Of a stretch of DNA of 64,000 nt, positions 16,494-25,119 are shown in pieces. A program made the translations under genes and the position numbers. Source of the stretch: Lysinibacillus sp. KCTC 33748 (GTDB lineage: Bacteria > Bacillota > Bacilli > Bacillales_A > Planococcaceae); contig NZ_MWSJ01000005.1 of the NCBI RefSeq assembly GCF_002237755.1, positions 62,001 to 126,000 of the forward strand. The letters are read 5' to 3'. The stretch's first letter is position 1, and every line of letters starts with the position of its first letter. Below the pieces are notes generated by a model. That model saw only the letters and a list, made by a program, of their open reading frames with translations, ran no database searches and had not been told where the DNA came from.

Positions 16494-16873
16494 TAGCCTA
16501 CGCTAGTAGAACAGGTAACGTGAGAGATATTGTGGGAAGACTAGATAAGTCTATTCCTATAAGGGAGATTACAGCTAGTACTATTGTTCAAGACCCCTAT
16601 TACTTACTAACTTATACAGATAAGCTAGGGGAAGCGCCTGAGGTAGTAAGACAATTCCTATCTTCACATGAAGAAAATAGGGAAAATCTTAGAGGTGTAA
16701 TCGCAAGTGGTAACACAAATTTTGGAAAGCGGAATTTTTGTGGCTCTGCTATTGAGATCTCTCAGTGGTTAAGAGTTCCAATAATACGCATGATTGATCT
16801 GCGAGGTAATCAGGATGATATAGCAACTATTAGCAGTAGCTATAGAAAAATGATTGCAGGTGAACAAGTTTGA
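16490..16873 (+). CDS. nrdI: NrdI flavodoxin-like protein for the class Ib reductase
   Basis: At 127 aa with the NrdI pattern: an N-terminal YASRTGNVRDIV phosphate/flavin loop, a middle LLTYTDKLGEAP, and GVIASGNTNFGKRNFCGSA, which carries the glycine-rich FMN contact. NrdI supplies the oxidant that builds the Mn(III)2-tyrosyl radical in NrdF. It overlaps both neighbours, NrdH by four bases and NrdE at the TTGA, so the three are one translated unit. Intact. Confidence 0.85.
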   Translation: MIAYASRTGNVRDIVGRLDKSIPIREITASTIVQDPYYLLTYTDKLGEAPEVVRQFLSSHEENRENLRGVIASGNTNFGKRNFCGSAIEISQWLRVPIIRMIDLRGNQDDIATISSSYRKMIAGEQV

Positions 16874-18963
16874 AAAATTATTTAATGTTAAACAACGAGG
16901 TTCTTAATACTTACAAAACATTGGGTATTATTGACCGAAAGAAGGACAGAGAAGCTACAAGTGACTTCTTCTTTGAAGAGATCAATCGTAAAACAATGTT
17001 CTTCCATACGCTTGAAGAAAAGATTAACTACATAAAGCGTGAGAATTATTATGAAAAGGAATTCTTAGACAAATATTCATTTAAGTTTGTCAAGAAAATC
17101 TTCAAACTAGCTTATGATTATAAGTTTAGATTCCCAACGTTTATGAGTGCTAGTAAGTTCTACAGCTCATATGCACTAAAAACTCGTGATGGAAACAATT
17201 TCTTAGAGCGGTATGAAGATAGAATGGCTATAGTTGCCTTATATCTAGCTCAAGGTAAGCGTAAAGACGCTGAGGATTGGATTCATTACTTAATGCGTAG
17301 TTACCAACCTGCAACACCAACTTTCATTAATGTTGGTAAGAAAGCTCGCGGTGAGTTTGTGTCATGTTTCAAGATTGCTATGGCAGACAACATGAACTCA
17401 ATCGCTCACAATATCGGAAATGCTCTACAGCTGTCGAAGCTAGGTGGTGGGGTTGGTATTTCACTAACTGATTTACGTTGTGCAAAGGACCCAATCAAAG
17501 GCATTGAAAACCGAGCGTCAGGTGTTATACCTGTTGCTAAGTTGCTAGAGAACTCATTCTCATATGCAAATCAATTAGGTCAACGAGCAGGTTCAGGCGT
17601 TATTTGGCTCAATGTGTTTCATGGTGATATTGAGGACTTTATCTCAGCTAAGAAACCAAATGCAGATGAAAAGATTCGCCTTGCTACTTTAAGTACAGGT
17701 ATCATTTTCCCTGATATTTTCTTCGAGTTAGCTCGTCAGGATAAGGATATTGTTCTATTCTCTCCTTATGATATTAAGAATGAGTATGGTAAAACTATGT
17801 CTGAAATCTCGATTACTGACATGTACTACGAGTTACTTGATAACCCTAACATTCGAAAACTGAAACGCATTAATGCACGTAAGTTATACACTGACATTAA
17901 GAAATCTCAAATTGAGAGTGGTTATCCATTCGAAATGTTTGATGATAATGTCAACAAAGCACACCCATTGAAAAAGATTGGGCGAGTGAAAATCACTAAC
18001 CTATGTACAGAAATCATGCAATTAATGGAAACCTCTGAAATCAATGATTATGATGAAGTAGATATTATTGGTCTTGATGTAAGTTGTAACTTAGGCTCAC
18101 TTGATATTCACAATGCAGTTAAAGAAGAAGACTTCGATAAGTTAGTTAACGCTTCAATGCGGATGCTTACACAAGTTTCTCTATTAACTAACATTAACAA
18201 TGTGCCTGCGGTTGCTCGTGCTAACCAAGAAATGCACTCAGTAGGATTAGGTGTTATGAACCTCCATGGTCACTTTGTTTCTCAGGGTATCATGTATGGA
18301 AGCGAGGAAGCCAACGAGTTCATTGACGCTTTCTTCACTGCATTAAACTACTACTCTATTAAGGCTTCTGTAGAGATTGCAAAGGAACGTAAGAACAAAT
18401 TCTATCGTTTCGAAGATTCTGAGTACGCAAGTGGTGAATACTTCGAGCATTACTACAGAAAAGAACTAGTAATTACTTCTGAAAAAGCTAAACAGGCGCT
18501 AGGCAATGTTCCAATCATCACTATAGCCATGTGGAAAAAATTAGCTCAAGAAGTTAAAAAGCATGGTATGTTCCATGCATACAGATTGGCAATTGCACCT
18601 ACAGGTTCAATTAGTTACATTAGAAGCTCAAGTGCTTCAATGTCACCAATCACAGAGCGTGTAGAAGTGCGAGACTACGCTGATTCGAGAACAATTTACC
18701 CCATGCCTTACCTTGATAATAACAACAAACATCTTTATGTTGAAGCATACGATATGGATATGTTTAAGATGATTGATTCCTACGCAATCGCTCAGAAACA
18801 CGTTGATCAAGCTATTTCAATGACATTGTACATTAAAGATAATTGGACAACAGAACAGTTAGCTAAAGTGTATATTTACGCATGGCTAAAAGGGATTAAA
18901 TCAGTCTACTATGTGCGACAACGTATGCAAACAATTGAAGAATGTGAAAGTTGTTCAGTATAA
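16870..18963 (+). CDS. nrdE: Class Ib ribonucleotide reductase large subunit (NrdE)
   Basis: 697 aa, full length for NrdE. It reduces ribonucleoside diphosphates to deoxy forms for phage DNA synthesis. The first active-site Cys lies in the FVSCFKIAMADNM stretch, the catalytic loop is NLCTEIMQL, TGSISYIRSSSAS binds substrate phosphate, and the C-terminal ECESCSV holds the redox pair reached by NrdH. The TTG start overlaps the NrdI stop, with AGGTGAA upstream; ATG 16885 is an alternative. The SPbeta homologue carries an intein and introns; this copy has neither visible interruption. Confidence 0.93.
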   Translation: MKNYLMLNNEVLNTYKTLGIIDRKKDREATSDFFFEEINRKTMFFHTLEEKINYIKRENYYEKEFLDKYSFKFVKKIFKLAYDYKFRFPTFMSASKFYSSYALKTRDGNNFLERYEDRMAIVALYLAQGKRKDAEDWIHYLMRSYQPATPTFINVGKKARGEFVSCFKIAMADNMNSIAHNIGNALQLSKLGGGVGISLTDLRCAKDPIKGIENRASGVIPVAKLLENSFSYANQLGQRAGSGVIWLNVFHGDIEDFISAKKPNADEKIRLATLSTGIIFPDIFFELARQDKDIVLFSPYDIKNEYGKTMSEISITDMYYELLDNPNIRKLKRINARKLYTDIKKSQIESGYPFEMFDDNVNKAHPLKKIGRVKITNLCTEIMQLMETSEINDYDEVDIIGLDVSCNLGSLDIHNAVKEEDFDKLVNASMRMLTQVSLLTNINNVPAVARANQEMHSVGLGVMNLHGHFVSQGIMYGSEEANEFIDAFFTALNYYSIKASVEIAKERKNKFYRFEDSEYASGEYFEHYYRKELVITSEKAKQALGNVPIITIAMWKKLAQEVKKHGMFHAYRLAIAPTGSISYIRSSSASMSPITERVEVRDYADSRTIYPMPYLDNNNKHLYVEAYDMDMFKMIDSYAIAQKHVDQAISMTLYIKDNWTTEQLAKVYIYAWLKGIKSVYYVRQRMQTIEECESCSV

Positions 18964-18982
18964 AAGAAGGTGTTATAGATAA

Positions 18983-19993
18983 ATGGAAGTATTATCAGAA
19001 AGAGCGTATATACAAAAAAGATTTGAAAAAGTCTTTGAAGCTGTCAATTGGAATAAACAATTAGGCTTACATGAGGTCTTTTGGAAACAACAGGTCAAGC
19101 AGTTTTGGTTGCCTGAGGAAGTAGCTGTATCTAAAGATCTTTTAGGTTGGAAGCAATTTGAGTTTCAAGTAACCTATATGCGAGTTTTAGCAGGGCTTAC
19201 TTTACTAGATACAATTCAAACTAACGTAGGTATGAATGAGCTTTCACGCTTTGTTAAGAAACTACAGCAGAAAGCATTGTACTCTTTGTTTGGGGCGTTT
19301 GAAGCAATTCATGCTAAATCATACAGCTATATCTTTACAACACTTGCAACGAACTCTCAGATTGATGAAGTATTCGAATGGGTTAAGACCAATCCATATC
19401 TTCAATATAAAGCGAGTAAGATTGAAGCAATTTACTCAGCTATTAAAGAAGATGATGATGTTTCACTATGGAAAGCGCATTTTTCTTCTGTGATGTTAGA
19501 ATCATTCCTGTTTTACTCAGGGTTCTTCTATCCACTTTACTTAGGGGGACATGGGATACTTAAAAATAGTGCTGAGGTTATCTCATTAATCGTCCGTGAT
19601 GAATCAATTCATGGGGTTGCAGTAGGTTACGAAGCTCAGGAAATGTTTAAGACGTTTGATAAAGCAACTCAGGATGAATTAAAGATTTGGGGCTATGAGC
19701 TTTTAGCAGACCTTTATATCAATGAGTTAAAGTACACAGATGATGTGTACGCTGAAACAGGGGTAGGTGGTAAGGTTAAGGCTTATGTGCGCTACAACGC
19801 AAACAAAGCTCTAATGAACTTAGGCTTAGATACTATGTTCCCTGACGAAGAAGTAGACCCAATTGTTTTGAACGGTATTCGTACTGATTCAGTGACACAT
19901 GATTTCTTCTCACAAAAGGGCAATAGTTATACAATGGCTAATGTTGCACCTATCACTGACGAAACATTCAACTTTAAAGGGTACAATATTTAA
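18983..19993 (+). CDS. nrdF: Class Ib ribonucleotide reductase small subunit (NrdF)
   Basis: A 336-aa helical protein that hosts the dimetal centre and tyrosyl radical. The metal ligands are readable: Asp in LTLLDTIQTN, Glu and His in FEAIHAKSYSY, Glu in MLESFLFYSGF, and Glu/His in VRDESIHGVAVG. The Tyr four residues after the first His is the radical position. It follows NrdE by 19 bases with GAAGGTGTTATAG upstream, completing the H-I-E-F operon. No intron is visible. It works in the cytoplasm with NrdE. Confidence 0.93.
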   Translation: MEVLSERAYIQKRFEKVFEAVNWNKQLGLHEVFWKQQVKQFWLPEEVAVSKDLLGWKQFEFQVTYMRVLAGLTLLDTIQTNVGMNELSRFVKKLQQKALYSLFGAFEAIHAKSYSYIFTTLATNSQIDEVFEWVKTNPYLQYKASKIEAIYSAIKEDDDVSLWKAHFSSVMLESFLFYSGFFYPLYLGGHGILKNSAEVISLIVRDESIHGVAVGYEAQEMFKTFDKATQDELKIWGYELLADLYINELKYTDDVYAETGVGGKVKAYVRYNANKALMNLGLDTMFPDEEVDPIVLNGIRTDSVTHDFFSQKGNSYTMANVAPITDETFNFKGYNI

Positions 19994-20004
19994 TTGGCGC
20001 TATC

Positions 20005-20025
20005 AAAAAATAATATAATGATATT
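20005..20025 (+). promoter_or_regulatory. Phage promoter-like motif, site 8
   Basis: AAAAAATAATATAATGATAT lies just after the NrdF stop and before the pyrophosphohydrolase-like gene. Confidence 0.55.
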
Positions 20026-20143
20026 AAATAGAAAAATATTATTGGCGTTCAATCAAAACGCTGATAACACTAATGCAGAGCTCGAAGCCAACAAAAAGCT
20101 TCAAGATAAAATAAAACAACTCATCAAAGGAGATACAGAATAA
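20018..20143 (+). CDS. Possible small phage ORF before the pyrophosphohydrolase
   Basis: An open frame reading FNQNADNTNAELEANKKLQD and ending KGDTE at TAA 20141 looks coding and helical. The only in-frame ATG (20018) lies inside the promoter motif, so the true start may be TTG 20042 or the gene may have lost its 5' end. No good ribosome site. Confidence 0.3.
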   Translation: MILNRKILLAFNQNADNTNAELEANKKLQDKIKQLIKGDTE

Positions 20144-20146
20144 TCT

Positions 20147-20875
20147 ATGCAGAAGCAATTTGTAAAACCACAGGTTAAAGATATTGTCTTTGACCGTAAG
20201 CAAAAATTTGAAGGGCGAGTATCTTATATCAACTTCCAAAATAAAACAGCAAAAATTGAAGTCATTGTTGATACAAATAAAGAGCTTCAACAACGTACAA
20301 CAGAGCTTGTTGAATCCAAGCTGTACGACTTAATCGTGTTGGAGAAACATCCTCGTAAAGAGTTTGACAAAAATCGCCATTTTACACTCGTAAAAGAGTT
20401 CCAAAGTGCTTTTAATCACCCTGTAGCTGAGAAGCCAACAGCAATTGGAGCAGAAAGAGGTTTAAAACGTACAATTTGGGTAGGTGAGGAATTAGTTGAG
20501 TTCCTACACGCTTGCTCAAAAGACAAAGAACAGTTCGCTAAACTTTATTATGCTTTCCTCGAAGGGCTAGGTGAAGCATACAAGAAGTCACTAGCAACTA
20601 ATTTCATCCAAGATAATACTGAGCGTATTGTCGCAATGGCAGACGCTCTAATAGACTCAGACTACTTCCTTAAAGGCTCGTTTGTGGAATTAGGTGTACT
20701 ACCACAACAACTATTCGAAATTGTCCATGCTTCTAACATGAGCAAGTTGTTTACTGACGAAAATGGTAAAAAGCACCCTAAATATCGCGAGGATGGGAAA
20801 GTTCTTAAATCACCTGAGTTCTTCCCACCTGAACAAAAATTGAAAGAAGAAGTTTTACGTCAAGCTCAAGCTTAA
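20147..20875 (+). CDS. MazG/PRA-PH-like nucleotide pyrophosphohydrolase
   Basis: 242 aa. The N-terminal 75 residues form a small beta-rich domain (VKDIVFDRKQKFEGRVSYIN). The rest is an all-alpha NTP-pyrophosphatase of the phosphoribosyl-ATP pyrophosphohydrolase-like type: FQSAFNHPVAEKPTAI opens it, then GEELVEFLHACSKDK, then ERIVAMADALIDSDYFLKGS with acidic metal contacts, then FEIVHASNMSKLF and a late DGKVLKSPEF. Such enzymes hydrolyse NTPs or dNTPs and fit the nucleotide-pool theme here. The ribosome site AAAGGAGATACAG precedes ATG. Exact substrate unknown. Confidence 0.7.
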   Translation: MQKQFVKPQVKDIVFDRKQKFEGRVSYINFQNKTAKIEVIVDTNKELQQRTTELVESKLYDLIVLEKHPRKEFDKNRHFTLVKEFQSAFNHPVAEKPTAIGAERGLKRTIWVGEELVEFLHACSKDKEQFAKLYYAFLEGLGEAYKKSLATNFIQDNTERIVAMADALIDSDYFLKGSFVELGVLPQQLFEIVHASNMSKLFTDENGKKHPKYREDGKVLKSPEFFPPEQKLKEEVLRQAQA

Positions 20876-20922
20876 TGTATTAGCAGGGGGGTACCCTGCA
20901 ATTTCTCTAAGAGGTAAACGAT

Positions 20923-21570
20923 ATGCAAAATTTCTCTAATACAGAGTGGGAAGGCCTAACAGAAGAAGAGGTTTTTCTGTTAAATCGAAGACTAGTTATT
21001 ACTACAGTTAGAAGAAAGTTTCCTAATAATCAATACTTTTGTAAAGCTCATATGCTTGATCTAGATGATTTAGTGCAACTTGGGAACATAGGGTTACTAA
21101 ATGCAATCAGAACTTTTGAGCCTATTAGAAAGAGTTCATTTCGAACGTATGCAATCAACTGTATATCATGGTCTATTTCTACCAATGCAAAGAAAGAATC
21201 TCTACGCACAGTTAATACTCAATCATATGATTTAGCTAATGTTATGAGTGTAGATACACCACTTAATATGAATGGCAATGAGGAAGAAGCGGTAATTTTC
21301 CTCAACACCATAGAAGCAAATGAAAATACTAGCGAAACTGCAGAAGGTAACTTGTTTCAGCAGCAGGTTATTGAGTTCTTAAAAGCAGATAAAGATATAG
21401 ATGATGAATTGTTATATATTCTTATTGCTAGAACAAAAGAGAAAACAATGAGGGAGATTGCCAAACATTTTGACAAGCACCCTAACGCAATCAGTCAACG
21501 ATTAAAAACTCAGAAAGCTATTCGAGTTAAAAATCGCTTGAGGAAATTTTTGAAGAATAGAGATTATTAA
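20923..21570 (+). CDS. Phage sigma-70-family RNA polymerase factor
   Basis: 215 aa. Sigma region 2 is clear at about residues 50-90 (LDLDDLVQLGNIGLLNAIRT followed by FRTYAINCISWSI). A C-terminal region-4-like HTH, REIAKHFDKHPNAISQRLKT, lies near 175-195. It could redirect host RNA polymerase to phage promoters, and the repeated AAAAGTAATATAATGATAT motif is a candidate target, though that link is inference. The ribosome site is AAGAGGTAAACGAT. The stop overlaps the next start (TAATG). Confidence 0.8.
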   Translation: MQNFSNTEWEGLTEEEVFLLNRRLVITTVRRKFPNNQYFCKAHMLDLDDLVQLGNIGLLNAIRTFEPIRKSSFRTYAINCISWSISTNAKKESLRTVNTQSYDLANVMSVDTPLNMNGNEEEAVIFLNTIEANENTSETAEGNLFQQQVIEFLKADKDIDDELLYILIARTKEKTMREIAKHFDKHPNAISQRLKTQKAIRVKNRLRKFLKNRDY

Positions 21571-22529
21571 TGTACCAAACAGCAGATAAGCAATACAACA
21601 CAATTATTCAACAAATTCTAGATAATGGTATTATGGATAGTCCTGAGCATGTGCGAACTGTCTATGAAGATGGAGAGAAAGCACCTACAAAAGCGATTAT
21701 CAATGTACAGATGAAATTTGACAATAGTATAGATGCTATTGTGTTAACAACAAAACGAGTGCCATTGAAAGACCCAATCAAAGAACTATTTTGGATTTGG
21801 CAGAAAATGTCTAACAAAGTCTTTGACCTACAGCAAATGGGCTGTCACGTTTGGGATGAATGGGAGCTTAAAGATGGAACAGTCGGAAATGCTTACGGTT
21901 GGCAACTTCGCAACAAATACCAGCGAATTATAGCTGACAGAACATTCCTAGAGATGGTTCGAAATGGAGAGTTATCTGAGAAGCCTGATGAAGTTCTTTC
22001 GGATGAAGAATTTGAGAACGCTGTGGCTTACTGTGAGGAATACATAGAGTATGTTGACTTAAATCAAGTGGATTACTTATTGTACATACTTAAAAAGAAC
22101 CCTCACTCACGTAGAATTAAGACTACTCTGTGGTGTGTAGAAGACTTACAAGAAATGGCTTTACAACCATGTGTGTATGAAACACATTGGCAACTGTTTG
22201 ATGGAAAGTTGGCACTTACTGTAAATATCCGTTCTAATGATATGGCATTAGGTAACCCTTATAACATCTATCAATACTCAATTTTGCACCGATTAATCGC
22301 ACAGGTGACAGGTCATGAAGTTGGTGAGTTGTGTATCAACATTGATAACGCACATATCTATGACAGACACTTAGAGACTATCGAGAAGCAGATTAAGGGA
22401 GAGTTGCATGAGCCTCCTACAATTTGGATTAACCCTGAAGTAAAAAGCTTCTATGACTTCACAGTGAATGATATTAAGGTTCAAGATTACAAACATAATG
22501 GTACATTCTCTTACGAAATTGCTATATAA
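21570..22529 (+). CDS. thyP: Phage thymidylate synthase, phi3T ThyP3-like
   Basis: 319 aa. It methylates dUMP to dTMP with methylene-tetrahydrofolate. The catalytic Cys lies in MALQPCVYETHW, the phosphate-binding motif is IRSNDMALGNPYNI, and the RMIAQVTG-like helix is conserved (here HRLIAQVTGHEVGE). The sequence closely follows the thymidylate synthase of Bacillus phage phi3T from end to end, but carries an extra acidic segment of roughly 40 residues near 130-175 (KPDEVLSDEEFENAVAYCEE region). It is translationally coupled to the sigma gene and complements the nrd block in supplying dNTPs. Confidence 0.88.
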   Translation: MYQTADKQYNTIIQQILDNGIMDSPEHVRTVYEDGEKAPTKAIINVQMKFDNSIDAIVLTTKRVPLKDPIKELFWIWQKMSNKVFDLQQMGCHVWDEWELKDGTVGNAYGWQLRNKYQRIIADRTFLEMVRNGELSEKPDEVLSDEEFENAVAYCEEYIEYVDLNQVDYLLYILKKNPHSRRIKTTLWCVEDLQEMALQPCVYETHWQLFDGKLALTVNIRSNDMALGNPYNIYQYSILHRLIAQVTGHEVGELCINIDNAHIYDRHLETIEKQIKGELHEPPTIWINPEVKSFYDFTVNDIKVQDYKHNGTFSYEIAI

Positions 22530-22543
22530 AAGGAAAAAGTAAT

Positions 22544-22785
22544 ATGAATTTGGCGAGTTAAAAGGAGAGAAACAAACAATAACCAAAGAAACTGAACCAA
22601 AATTTGAAGTGATAGGTTTTGAAAGAATAGACTTCGATTTTGAGCAAAAAGTTCTTAATGGAGATAATGAGGTCATTTGAAAAAGACATCAAGCTTTATG
22701 TAGATGAAGCTGGTACTTAAATACACGTGAAGATTCTAAAGATGTTGAATTAGGTGGCCTAACATTAAGCGTTTCGTGTGTGTAA
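22544..22785 (+). pseudogene. Broken last gene of the prophage block
   Basis: ATG 22544 follows AAAAGGAAAAAG. After a frameshift the reading gives GELKGEKQTITKETEPKFEV and on to NGDNEVI; a second frame gives FEKDIKLYVDEAG, and a third gives WYLNTREDSKDVELGGLTLS ending SVSCV at TAA 22783. These join into one protein of about 80 residues, so at least three single-base events have occurred. Family unknown. Confidence 0.5.
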
Positions 22786-22814
22786 AGCTTTTTAAACCAC
22801 CAAAGAAATATGCC

Positions 22815-22846
22815 AAAGACCTAGATATTCTAGGTTTTTTCTTTTT
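22815..22846 (+). terminator. Strong intrinsic terminator closing the phage block
   Basis: CCTAGA-TAT-TCTAGG stem followed by TTTTTTCTTTTT. Phage-like content stops here and chromosomal genes begin, so it marks the right edge of the prophage arm within about 150 bases. No att core can be identified from one side alone. Confidence 0.85.
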
Positions 22847-23005
22847 GGGAAAAAGTTTAAACATTTTTCATAGCTTTACTTGTGTGATACTTTGCAAAAT
22901 TCTGTAAAATTAATAGGTGGGTAAATTTACTGTTATTTTTCTAAAAAAGCGTTATGATAGTAGGAATGATATGGTAATACAGCACCAAAGAAAGTAGGAA
23001 AAGAC

Positions 23006-23707
23006 ATGACTAAGTATGAAACATTATTGTTTGACGTGGATGACACGTTATTAGATTTTGATTTGGCTGAAAATGCAGCACTTGACCGTTTATTTAAACA
23101 GGAAAATATTGCAGCAACTCCAACGATGATTGCGCGTTATAAAGAGATTAATGAATTTATGTGGCGTGCTTTTGAACGTGGTGAGGTGTCTAAAAATACA
23201 TTACATAACACTCGATTTTCGATTGCATTAAAGGAATTCGGCTTAGATGTAGATGGGGAGTACTTTGAAGCGGTCTTTCAAAAATATTTGAAGGAGGCAC
23301 ATCATTTTGTAGATGGTGCCTACGAAGTAATCGAACAGCTCGCCGATAACTATGATTTATATGTCGTTTCAAATGGTAAAACAATGACTCAAAATAAACG
23401 TCTAGAGGATGCAAATTTAGCACAATTTTTTAAAGACATTTTTATTTCAGAGCAAACAGGCTATCAAAAACCAATGCCAGCTTTTTTCGATTACGTTTTT
23501 GATCGTATCGAACTTATAAATAAGGACAAAACCTTGATTATTGGTGATTCCTTAACATCTGATGTAAAAGGCGGATTACAAGCAGGAATTGATACTTGCT
23601 GGTTTAATATACGTGATATTGAAAATACAAGTGATATTCAACCACATTTTGAAATTAAAAAACTTCATGATTTACACATATTATTAGATAATAAAGTAAC
23701 AATTTGA
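23006..23707 (+). CDS. HAD-superfamily phosphatase, YjjG/YfnB-type 5'-nucleotidase
   Basis: 233 aa. HAD motif I is LLFDVDDTLLDF (nucleophile and acid Asp), motif II is VVSNG, motif III is the Lys in QKPMPAFF, and motif IV is IIGDSLTSDVKGG. The cap is the helical C1 type. The YjjG/YfnB group dephosphorylates nucleoside monophosphates, including damaged pyrimidines. This is the first clearly chromosomal gene right of the prophage. ATG with AAGTAGGAAAAGAC upstream; a terminator follows. Confidence 0.85.
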   Translation: MTKYETLLFDVDDTLLDFDLAENAALDRLFKQENIAATPTMIARYKEINEFMWRAFERGEVSKNTLHNTRFSIALKEFGLDVDGEYFEAVFQKYLKEAHHFVDGAYEVIEQLADNYDLYVVSNGKTMTQNKRLEDANLAQFFKDIFISEQTGYQKPMPAFFDYVFDRIELINKDKTLIIGDSLTSDVKGGLQAGIDTCWFNIRDIENTSDIQPHFEIKKLHDLHILLDNKVTI

Positions 23708-23720
23708 TAAGTACATGTCT

Positions 23721-23771
23721 GAACTACGCTTCAACTGTTCGTAAGTCTGAACAGTTGAGGTGTAGTTTTTT
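23721..23771 (+). terminator. Terminator after the HAD gene
   Basis: Long stem GAACTACGCTTCAACTGTTC / GAACAGTTGAGGTGTAGTT with a T6 tail. Confidence 0.85.
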
Positions 23772-23825
23772 GATTGAACAAATCTTGAAAAGTATTATAC
23801 TTTTGGGAGTTGAATCCAGTAGTAG

Positions 23826-24019
23826 TTCGTGCATTCAGCCAAAGACATTGATGCCAATAACAGTTATGTTGGTGTTTTACATTCTTTAGGAATTATAAAC
23901 AGGAAAACGCCATCTACATTTGATTCAAATGCTATCTTTAAGGGTGCCCCAAACGACAAGACAAATTTATTACAGATAAAATGCTAGTGGTGACATTAGA
24001 TGTTGCACGTAGGATTTAA
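23826..24019 (+). pseudogene. SLH-like surface-protein fragment
   Basis: An open stretch reads SAKDIDANNSYVGVLHSLGI, INRKTPSTFDSNAI and KGAPNDKTNL, a good match to the spacing of an S-layer homology repeat (D-x-x-x-x-S-Y-x-x-V, G-I-I-x-G/R, T-F-x-P/S-N-A). A second frame gives ITDKMLVVTLDVARRI to TAA 24017. There is no start and the 5' and 3' parts are missing, so it is the relic of a wall-anchored protein next to the prophage edge. The rest of the 23708-24303 gap is non-coding. Confidence 0.4.
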
Positions 24020-24030
24020 TAGTAGTCAGT

Positions 24031-24066
24031 AAAAGTCGAGGACATGATGTCTCTCGACTTTTTTTG
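24031..24066 (+). terminator. Intrinsic terminator
   Basis: AAAAGTCGAG / CTCGACTTTTTTT stem with an 11-base loop, at the end of the SLH-like remnant. Confidence 0.8.
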
Positions 24067-24303
24067 TTGTTTTTTTCAGTGAATGAATTTGGCGCTATTA
24101 GCATGAATTTTTTTAGTATTACGTATTATACAAAAGAGGTACCACATATAATTTTTTTTATTGCTACCTAGATAAGTCATAGTACAGTGAACATGCTAGT
24201 TAGAAGCATAAGAACAAAATCTATCGGTTTATTTATCTCATATAAAAAGTGCAGTTGCGGGAGAGGAATAGTTCATAATCTACAAGCATGGGGAGTGACA
24301 ATA

Positions 24304-25095
24304 GTGAAAGATTCAGAAACCCTATTAATGAAATTACATTACTTTGCTAGTATGCTTGAGTTTTTAATTGACAAGCATAATCAAGATCAAATGGTAGGTT
24401 ATTATTCAGAGCTAGAGGAAGTGATTGATGATTATTCTTCCTTTATAACTAACAGTGAGAATGAAAATCAATGGCATAATTTAAAACAAACTTATGAAAT
24501 CTCACTATTAATCGAGAAGTTAAGAAAAATGTCCGCTGATTGTGTGAAAATAATGGAAAAACATTGGGCTTTGAAATACTTACATGAAACCGAAGAGATG
24601 ACGGATTATTTTCGCAATATAGAAGGCTGCATTGAAAAAGAACATAGTGGCTTTCCTATTACCAATAAATCGAAGGTGTTAGTAGTTGGGTCAGGTCCGT
24701 TTCCAATAACATTATTATCGATTGCTACACGTACAGGAGCAGATGTTTTGGGTATTGATATTGACGATGAAGCTATTCTGTTGGGGAGACAAGTGGCTAC
24801 TAAACTTGGAAATCATACAATTCAGATTGAAAATAAATCAGTGGATGAACTCCAATCCATTCAACAGATTAGTCATATTATTTTTAGCTCAACAGTCAAC
24901 TGTAAATATGACATATTAGAACAATTACATGATTTAACAAATAAGGACGTGATGATTGCGATGCGTTATGGGAATGGATTAAAGTCTCTTTTTAATTACC
25001 CAATGGAAACAGTGGATGCAACAAAATGGCGTATAGTCGAGAAAATTGCAGTCTCTCAAGGTGTATTTGATATCGCTTTATATCAAAAAGTATAA
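24304..25095 (+). CDS. cntL: Nicotianamine-synthase-like aminobutyrate transferase, CntL family
   Basis: About 263 aa from GTG 24304, which has GGGGAG eight bases upstream and gives the family length; the GTG at 24187 would add 39 unrelated residues. The SAM-binding core is LVVGSGPFPITLLSIATR, then VLGIDIDDEAILLGRQ, IIFSSTVNCKYDIL, AMRYGNGLKSLFNYP and FDIALYQKV, lining up with S. aureus CntL throughout. CntL moves an aminobutyrate group from SAM to histidine in opine metallophore synthesis. The CntM-like reductase follows 24 bases later. No CntK (histidine racemase) or cnt transporter is visible nearby. Confidence 0.85.
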   Translation: MKDSETLLMKLHYFASMLEFLIDKHNQDQMVGYYSELEEVIDDYSSFITNSENENQWHNLKQTYEISLLIEKLRKMSADCVKIMEKHWALKYLHETEEMTDYFRNIEGCIEKEHSGFPITNKSKVLVVGSGPFPITLLSIATRTGADVLGIDIDDEAILLGRQVATKLGNHTIQIENKSVDELQSIQQISHIIFSSTVNCKYDILEQLHDLTNKDVMIAMRYGNGLKSLFNYPMETVDATKWRIVEKIAVSQGVFDIALYQKV

Positions 25096-25119
25096 ATACT
25101 AAATTATAAGGAGAATCAT

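Noticed and set aside
1..22850. Full genetic-code change in the prophage
   Set aside because: The polymerase, helicase, NrdE and other long genes use CAA/CAG for Gln and end normally at TAA/TAG, so the standard code applies at least to them.
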